DNA from: Daejeonella sp. JGW-45
GTDB taxonomy: Bacteria > Bacteroidota > Bacteroidia > Sphingobacteriales > Sphingobacteriaceae
DNA length: 64,000 nt
Assembly: GCF_029360805.1 (NCBI RefSeq)
Contig: NZ_JARKNC010000010.1
Span: 124,001 to 188,000 of the forward strand
Direction of reading: 5' to 3'
Shown here: piece by piece, positions 59,372 through 64,000 of the stretch
Numbering within the stretch: position 1 is the stretch's first letter
Layout of the letters: every line of letters starts with the position of its first letter
The notes under the pieces: model-generated
Databases searched by the model: none
The model's input: the letters and a program-made list of their open reading frames with translations, nothing else
What the model was told of the DNA's origin: nothing
Translations under genes and position numbers: made by a program

Positions 59372-60881
59372 ACTTCAGCGCCTCTTCATCCTTATTTTCT
59401 TCGCACAACTTTTTCAGCTGTTCCTTCAAATCGTTGCTTATGGCCTCATATTTTTTCTGACCGTAGAGATTCTTCATTTCTTGCGGATCGGTTTGAAGGT
59501 CGTACAGTTCCCAGAAGTTTTTATGATTATAAAAACGGATAAGCTTGTAACGGCTGGTACGTATACCAAAATGCCTTAAAACACTATGTTCGCCAGGGTA
59601 TTCATAAAAATGGTAGTAAACTGACTTGCGAATTTGGGCTTTGGGATCTTTCAATAACGGCATCATTGACTTCCCCTGAATCTCTTTAGGGATTGAAACA
59701 CCGGCTGCATCCAGGAAAGTCGGGGCAAAATCAACGTTTGATATCATCTGTTCTGATACCCTGCCCGCCTTTATAACACCAGGATATCTGATGATCAAAG
59801 GCGTACGCATGGACTCCTCATACATAAAGCGTTTATCGAACCAGCCGTGTTCACCCAAATAGAAACCCTGATCCGAAGTGTAGACAACAATTGTGTTTTT
59901 AGTCAGGTCATTTTTATCAAGATAATCCATTAACCGGCCAATATTGCGGTCCAGGGACAAAGTCGTACTGTAATAATCCTTCATATACCGCTGGAACTTC
60001 CACTCAGTTAAGTTCTTATTGCTAAGGCCTTGTTTCAGAAAATCCCGTTCGATGAGGTCATAATAAGCATTCCATTTCTGCTTCTGCACTGGATTCATCC
60101 TTGCCAGAAATGCAGATGCGAGACTGTCAGGATCACTTTTCATCTTAAGATCATAACCCAGCTTCATTGTCTTTTCTATAGACATATCTTGCATGGCAGC
60201 CGCGATACGGTTGTCATAATTGTCATAAAAATTGGCGGGTAAGGGGAAGGTCACATTATCAAACTTCCCGAGGTCCTGAGTATCTGGCATCCACGTACGG
60301 TGGGGGGCTTTTTGCCCCACAACCAGGAAGAAGGGCTTTGCTTCGTCCCGCCGGTCCAGCCAGTCAAGGCTCAGGTCGGTAGTAACATCTGTGCAATATC
60401 CCTCAATGCGGGTGGTGTCACCCTTCATGCTTATAAAAGAGGGGTTGTAGTATTGTCCCTGACCCGGCAATATGTTCCAGTAATCAAATCCCTGCGGATA
60501 CGAGAGGAGATGCCACTTGCCAATCCAGGCCGTCTGGAAACCGGATTCTCTCAGCCGTTTGGGAAATACATCCTGGGAAGCATCAAACTTATCGTGGTTA
60601 TCTCTAAACCCGTTGATATGGCTGTATTTTCCCGTAAGCAAGGTGGCACGACTTGGACCGCAAATCGAATTCGCAACAAATGCTTTGTTAAATATAGCAC
60701 CTTGTTTGGCAAGGCGGTCAAGATTGGGGGTTGCCCCAAGCTTTGAGCCATAAGCCCCGATAGATTGAACAGCATGATCATCCGTGATAATGACGACAAT
60801 ATTGGGCTTTGAACATTGTTGCGCCGCAACACCAGCTCCAATAATTGACAGGGCCAGGAGTAAAAATGCTGTTTTTCTCAT
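59364..60881 (-). CDS. Sulfatase, N-acetylglucosamine-6-sulfatase-like, secreted
   Basis: 505 aa with a signal peptide ending GVAAQ. Type I sulfatase: the formylglycine precursor Cys74 is in ICGPSRATLLTGK (CxPxR, the cysteine type), metal-binding Asp34-Asp35 in ITDDHAVQS, and further ligands in VYTSDQGFYLGEHGW. The sequence resembles GlcNAc-6-O-sulfatases of gut and soil Bacteroidota. The maturation enzyme (formylglycine-generating anSME or FGE) is not in the window. It follows the NagB-PIG-L gene by 11 bases. The last codons (Trp-Leu-stop) are in the 7-mer repeat. Substrate specificity is inferred from family and neighbours. Confidence 0.92.
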   Translation of the reverse strand: MRKTAFLLLALSIIGAGVAAQQCSKPNIVVIITDDHAVQSIGAYGSKLGATPNLDRLAKQGAIFNKAFVANSICGPSRATLLTGKYSHINGFRDNHDKFDASQDVFPKRLRESGFQTAWIGKWHLLSYPQGFDYWNILPGQGQYYNPSFISMKGDTTRIEGYCTDVTTDLSLDWLDRRDEAKPFFLVVGQKAPHRTWMPDTQDLGKFDNVTFPLPANFYDNYDNRIAAAMQDMSIEKTMKLGYDLKMKSDPDSLASAFLARMNPVQKQKWNAYYDLIERDFLKQGLSNKNLTEWKFQRYMKDYYSTTLSLDRNIGRLMDYLDKNDLTKNTIVVYTSDQGFYLGEHGWFDKRFMYEESMRTPLIIRYPGVIKAGRVSEQMISNVDFAPTFLDAAGVSIPKEIQGKSMMPLLKDPKAQIRKSVYYHFYEYPGEHSVLRHFGIRTSRYKLIRFYNHKNFWELYDLQTDPQEMKNLYGQKKYEAISNDLKEQLKKLCEENKDEEALKWL

Positions 60882-60892
60882 AAAGATTCAGA

Positions 60893-62809
60893 TCAGTACA
60901 CCCAGCGCACAAAGGCCTCCATAGCCTCATATTCAGCCAGTCCCAGCCTGTCGTATGATTTGGCGGTTTCGCGGGTGCGGTCTTCCGCACGTACCCAGAA
61001 CTCCCTGGCATCATCGCCCGGAAACACCGGCCGGTCCTTTTGCGACTGGTGCTTGAATATTGCAAAACGCTTCCGTTCAACTTCCTGAGGTGAAAGCGGA
61101 ACCGCCATCTGAATCTCGTGGGTATCAAACTCGTGCCAGGCTCCACGATACATCCAAAGCCAGCAATCCTTGATCCAGGCTTCGTCCTTCAAGCGATTTA
61201 AAGCCTGGGTTATTATGTCAAAACAAACCTTATGCGTGCCATGTGGGTCCGCAAAGTCTCCTGCCGCGAAGATCTGATGGGGTTTCACTTTCCTAAGCAG
61301 ATCCATTGTAATCAATACATCATCTTCCGAAACAGGATTGCGCTCTGTCTTGCCGCGATCGTAGAATGGCAAGGCCATGAAATGAATATGATCATCGTCA
61401 AGACCGGCGAAGCGAGCGCCACTAATAGCTTCACCTTTACGGATAAGACCCTTTAAAGTTTGGATCTCCTTAGTGTCGGCCTGATTCGGTTGTTTACTAT
61501 TAAGGAATTTACGCATTGATACATATAGCTCATCCAGCTTTTGGGTATCAATGTCTATAGCCTTACTGAAGTCGCGCGCAAATTCTACGAAACGAAGAGC
61601 ATCATCATCCCAAACAGCTGTATTCCCCGAGGTCTGATACGCCACGTGAACATCATGACCCTGGTCAACCAGGCGGATAAAAGTACCGCCCATGGAGATC
61701 ACATCGTCATCGGGATGGGGTGAGAAAATTATTACGCGTTTTTTATCAGGGGTTGCACGTTCAGGGCGCTGACTATCATCTGCATTTGGTTTTCCACCAG
61801 GCCATCCGGTTATTGTATGTTGGATCTTATTAAAGATATCAATGTTAATATTGTAAACAGGCCCCTTTTCGGTAGCCAGTTGTGCCATACCATTATTATT
61901 GTAGTCCTCTTCAGTTAGTTTGAGTACAGGCTTATTAAGGTGGTTGGCGAGCCAGATAACAGCTTTCTTAATAAGAGAACTATCCCATACGCAATCTTTC
62001 ACAAGCCATGGAATATTAAACCGTGTGAGCTCTGAGGCAGCATCCTGATCAAGGACAAATTCAACATTCTCAGAAAGCTGCAGGTAAGTTGCCGGAACGT
62101 CTGAGGAAATTTCTCCCTCGACAGCTTTTTTAATAATGGAAGCTTTCTTTCTGTTCCACGCCATCAAAACAATCTCACGGGCTTTAAATATCGTTCCGAT
62201 ACCCATTGTGATTGCTTTGGTAGGTACATTTTGTTTACCCCCGAAGTCGCGGGATGCATCACGGCGAGTCAGGTCGTCAAGAGTGACCAGCCGGGTGCCT
62301 GAATTTGGTGCGGAACCAGGCTCATTAAATCCAATGTGGCCGGTACGTCCAATTCCCAGAATCTGGAGGTCCAGACCGCCAAGGTCTGTTATCTTTTTCT
62401 CATAATCCAGGCAAAAAGCCGGTATGTCTTCAATTTTCAATGTTCCGTCCGGGATATGAACATTGTTCATGTCAATATCAATATGATCAAACAGATTTTC
62501 CTTCATAAAGCTCACATAGCTTTGAGAAGATGTAGGTTTCATTGGGAAATATTCATCCAGATTAAATGTGATAACGTTCTTAAAACTTATTTTTTCTTCT
62601 TTGTGAATTCTAACAAGTTCTTTGTAAACTCCTATAGGAGTTACACCAGTTGCCAGGCCAAGGATCGCATTTTCGCCATTTTGCTGCTTTTTTTGGATCA
62701 GATCGCTAATGCGGCGCGCGACCTTCTTAGAAGCAATATCACTATCAGGGTAAACGGTAACAGGTAATTTTTCGAAGCGGGTCTCTTCAAGTAAATTTAA
62801 TCGAGCCAT
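60893..62809 (-). CDS. nagB: Glucosamine-6-phosphate deaminase fused to a PIG-L/LmbE-type deacetylase domain
   Basis: 638 aa, more than double the 260-270 aa of plain NagB. Residues 1 to about 275 are NagB: active-site Asp85-Glu86 in TFNLDEYFP, and GIGRTGHIGFNEPGS with His158 and Glu163. Residues about 355-638 are a PIG-L/LmbE zinc hydrolase domain with SPHPDDDVISMGG (364-376; the usual AHPDDE with the last acid as Asp) and DPHGTHKV downstream. NagB turns glucosamine 6-phosphate into fructose 6-phosphate and ammonia; the second domain may deacetylate an N-acetylated sugar to feed it. Such fusions are known in Bacteroidota. First gene of the leftward operon. Confidence 0.94.
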   Translation of the reverse strand: MARLNLLEETRFEKLPVTVYPDSDIASKKVARRISDLIQKKQQNGENAILGLATGVTPIGVYKELVRIHKEEKISFKNVITFNLDEYFPMKPTSSQSYVSFMKENLFDHIDIDMNNVHIPDGTLKIEDIPAFCLDYEKKITDLGGLDLQILGIGRTGHIGFNEPGSAPNSGTRLVTLDDLTRRDASRDFGGKQNVPTKAITMGIGTIFKAREIVLMAWNRKKASIIKKAVEGEISSDVPATYLQLSENVEFVLDQDAASELTRFNIPWLVKDCVWDSSLIKKAVIWLANHLNKPVLKLTEEDYNNNGMAQLATEKGPVYNINIDIFNKIQHTITGWPGGKPNADDSQRPERATPDKKRVIIFSPHPDDDVISMGGTFIRLVDQGHDVHVAYQTSGNTAVWDDDALRFVEFARDFSKAIDIDTQKLDELYVSMRKFLNSKQPNQADTKEIQTLKGLIRKGEAISGARFAGLDDDHIHFMALPFYDRGKTERNPVSEDDVLITMDLLRKVKPHQIFAAGDFADPHGTHKVCFDIITQALNRLKDEAWIKDCWLWMYRGAWHEFDTHEIQMAVPLSPQEVERKRFAIFKHQSQKDRPVFPGDDAREFWVRAEDRTRETAKSYDRLGLAEYEAMEAFVRWVY

Positions 62810-62836
62810 GAGGGACAGACTTTATTAGGTGAGACG

Positions 62837-62844
62837 CAAATATA
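62837..62844 (-). promoter_or_regulatory. Candidate -7 box (TATATTTG) for the nagB operon
   Basis: Perfect TAnnTTTG on the minus strand, 28 bases before the ATG at 62809. Confidence 0.45.
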
Positions 62845-62952
62845 AAAAAATTAAACTTCAGGGCTTGTCATTGTGCCTTTTTCGTTTTCCGTCAATATTT
62901 ATGCGTTTTTATGCGGAAATTTTATTTTTAGAGAACTGAGTTATAGAGTTGA

Positions 62953-62960
62953 TAATTTTG
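62953..62960 (+). promoter_or_regulatory. Candidate distal -7 box (TAATTTTG) for susC
   Basis: Perfect TAnnTTTG, 299 bases upstream of the susC ATG; if used, the leader would be about 290 nt and would contain both palindromes. No closer perfect box was found. Confidence 0.3.
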
Positions 62961-62987
62961 TAGCGTAACGCAATATTTACATACTTA

Positions 62988-63002
62988 GTGTACTCTGTAC
63001 AC
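62988..63002. promoter_or_regulatory. Inverted repeat, operator-like (GTGTAC-TCT-GTACAC)
   Basis: Perfect 6-bp arms with a 3-bp spacer in the susC leader. The half-site GTGTAC recurs at 63132-63137. Confidence 0.5.
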
Positions 63003-63157
63003 ATGATAGAGGTTCGTGACAACATTCTTTTCGATGTAATAATTTTAAAATAATTTGGCAAATAACCGCAAATAGAGTTAGTTTTACCCTGAAAATTTGG
63101 ACAATCCTGCAATAATCCGAAGAGTTGAGTAGTGTACGAACAAAGTATTAAGGACAT

Positions 63158-63172
63158 TAGTATGATATACTA
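63158..63172. promoter_or_regulatory. Inverted repeat, operator-like (TAGTAT-GAT-ATACTA)
   Basis: Perfect 6-bp arms with a 3-bp spacer, the same geometry as the palindrome at 62988 but different sequence, 87 bases before the susC ATG. Confidence 0.5.
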
Positions 63173-63258
63173 CCCATACTATCCTATGAAAAACGAAATG
63201 CTTATTATTCACCAAAATCGATTATTAAATCACAATTATTTACATTAATCCCATTTAA

Positions 63259-64000
63259 ATGAGAAAAATTTACTCTTCCGGATGGCCAAAACACGTTCTG
63301 GCATTCGGTCTTATGCTTTCTTTAGTTATTCTCTGTGCCCAGGCTAATGCTCAAGCGCGCAGGTATGTAATTAGCGGAAAGGTAACAGACGCTAAAACAC
63401 AGGAAACGCTTCCGGGAGTTGCAGTAAGATTGACATCCACTACATCTGCAATTTCGACTAATATTGATGGTAACTACTCCCTTACAGCCAATGTAGCTCC
63501 GGGACAGTACACAGTTTCCTTTACTTACATTGGTTATCAGACGATTTCCAAAACAATTCAGCTTGGAGCGCAGGAGGCTGTGACGCTGAATGCTGAGATC
63601 AGCCAGGCAGCTGTAGGTCTTGATGAAGTCATCATAACCGGTACCTCTGAGGGAACAACCCGTCGTCAGTTAGGTAATTACGTTGGAACCGTGAGTGGTG
63701 AAGACCTGAACAAAGGCGCTGCTGGAAATGTTCTTACAGGACTTCAGGGTAAAGTAGCCGGTGCACAGATCACTCAAAACCAGGGAGACCCGGCGGGTGG
63801 TATGTCGGTTCGTTTGCGTGGTATCAGCTCTGTAAACTCATCTTCCGATCCTCTTTATATTATTGATGGTGTTATTGCCAACAATGGTACTTCAGGTGTA
63901 ACGGATAACCAGCAGAACAGACTTGTTGATATTAACCCTGCCGACATTGAGCGTATCGAGGTTCTGAATGGCGCAGCGGCTGCAGCGATCTATGGATCAC
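63259..64000 (+). CDS. SusC/RagA-family TonB-linked outer membrane protein (3' end beyond window)
   Basis: 247 codons visible; full-length proteins are about 1000 aa. Signal peptide (MRKIYSSGWPKH, then a hydrophobic core ending QANAQA), a carboxypeptidase-regulatory-like domain (YVISGKVTDAKTQETLPGV to about residue 115), the TonB-box-like DEVIITGT, and the start of the plug (GLQGKVAGAQITQNQGDPAG, RGISSVNSSSDPLYIIDGV, DIERIEVLNGAAAAAIYGS). It imports oligosaccharides across the outer membrane with a SusD lipoprotein, which should follow outside the window. Divergent from the nagB-sulfatase operon. Confidence 0.95.
   Translation, partial: MRKIYSSGWPKHVLAFGLMLSLVILCAQANAQARRYVISGKVTDAKTQETLPGVAVRLTSTTSAISTNIDGNYSLTANVAPGQYTVSFTYIGYQTISKTIQLGAQEAVTLNAEISQAAVGLDEVIITGTSEGTTRRQLGNYVGTVSGEDLNKGAAGNVLTGLQGKVAGAQITQNQGDPAGGMSVRLRGISSVNSSSDPLYIIDGVIANNGTSGVTDNQQNRLVDINPADIERIEVLNGAAAAAIYGS

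Larger units (their letters stand above)
62810..63258. other. 449-bp divergent gap between nagB and susC
   Basis: It carries the nagB -7 box on the minus strand (62837), a possible -7 box for susC on the plus strand (62953), two 15-bp palindromes (62988 and 63158) and a half-site GTGTAC at 63132. An 82-codon reading frame on the minus strand (62909-63157) has no recognisable features and is not called. Confidence 0.7.

Noticed and set aside
60778-61146. 122-codon reading frame across the nagB/sulfatase junction
   Set aside because: It covers the junction of two strong genes on the same strand in a different frame, and its translation is shadow-like (Arg/Ser/Thr-rich).
62909-63157. 82-codon reading frame on the minus strand upstream of susC
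   Set aside because: Cysteine- and tyrosine-rich translation without any recognisable motif, in a region dense in regulatory-looking palindromes; probably chance.
62810-63258. Riboswitch in the susC leader
   Set aside because: No known riboswitch core recognised; the palindromes are symmetrical DNA-type sites and not long RNA helices.

Overview
This window is chromosomal DNA of a Bacteroidota, most likely a Sphingobacteriaceae (Pedobacter-like) member. The taxonomic call is an inference. It rests on a SusC-type TonB-linked receptor, the gliding lipoprotein GldD, a probable type IX secretion C-terminal domain, Bacteroidota-restricted families (DUF5687, DUF3127), several TTG/GTG starts with little Shine-Dalgarno signal, and repeated matches to the Bacteroidota -7 promoter motif TAnnTTTG. 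I saw no tRNA, rRNA, CRISPR array, prophage or insertion sequence. Forty-five coding features are listed, one of them a decayed fragment and one cut by the window end.

Layout. 55-8335: an ABC exporter pair, RarA, and a cyanophycin unit in which cyanophycin synthetase is divergent from cyanophycinase plus an isoaspartyl peptidase. 8451-18783: TPR protein, C-terminal processing protease, a lone ligase-associated-type DEXH helicase, M13 peptidase lipoprotein, membrane EEP phosphatase/nuclease and an NlpC/P60 hydrolase. 19036-26261: pyruvate dehydrogenase E1-alpha and E2, DUF4197 lipoprotein, an ECF sigma factor with a membrane TonB-domain anti-sigma candidate, and an M1 aminopeptidase. 26368-30674: PiT phosphate transporter, DUF47 partner and a PhoR-like kinase behind a Pho-box-like promoter, a truncated HD-domain gene and an RlmL-like methyltransferase. 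30817-36857: DUF3127 protein, a T9SS-type cargo protein, a histidine kinase/response regulator pair and an aldehyde dehydrogenase. 37092-44055: TPR protein, phosphosulfolactate synthase homologue, AroE, GldD, M20 peptidase, MBL hydrolase and a LolC/E-type permease. 44050-53308: heptose epimerase, two futalosine-pathway menaquinone enzymes, a pterin synthase with FolE and FabD, a very large NtrY-like kinase and a coiled-coil membrane protein. 53561-64000: GHL10-type glycoside hydrolase, then a leftward group of NagB-PIG-L fusion, sulfatase, NagX-like acyltransferase and M16 peptidase, divergent from a SusC receptor; together these look like a GlcNAc-6-sulfate glycan utilisation locus.

The most unusual structure is not a gene. 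Six gaps lying 3' of genes (14520-14615, 21811-21930, 31192-31290, 34335-34436, 35168-35301, 59240-59371) each hold short units repeated in strict register (11, 7, 9, 9, 14 and 7 bp) and arranged as two mutually inverted blocks. The sequences differ but the architecture is the same, and in two cases the array runs through the stop codon of a neighbouring gene. Other points worth a second look are the 11-bp direct repeats at the phosphate transporter promoter, the C-x5-HGH pterin synthase beside folE, the ComA homologue in an aroE/gldD operon, and paired operator-like palindromes in the long leader of the SusC gene.
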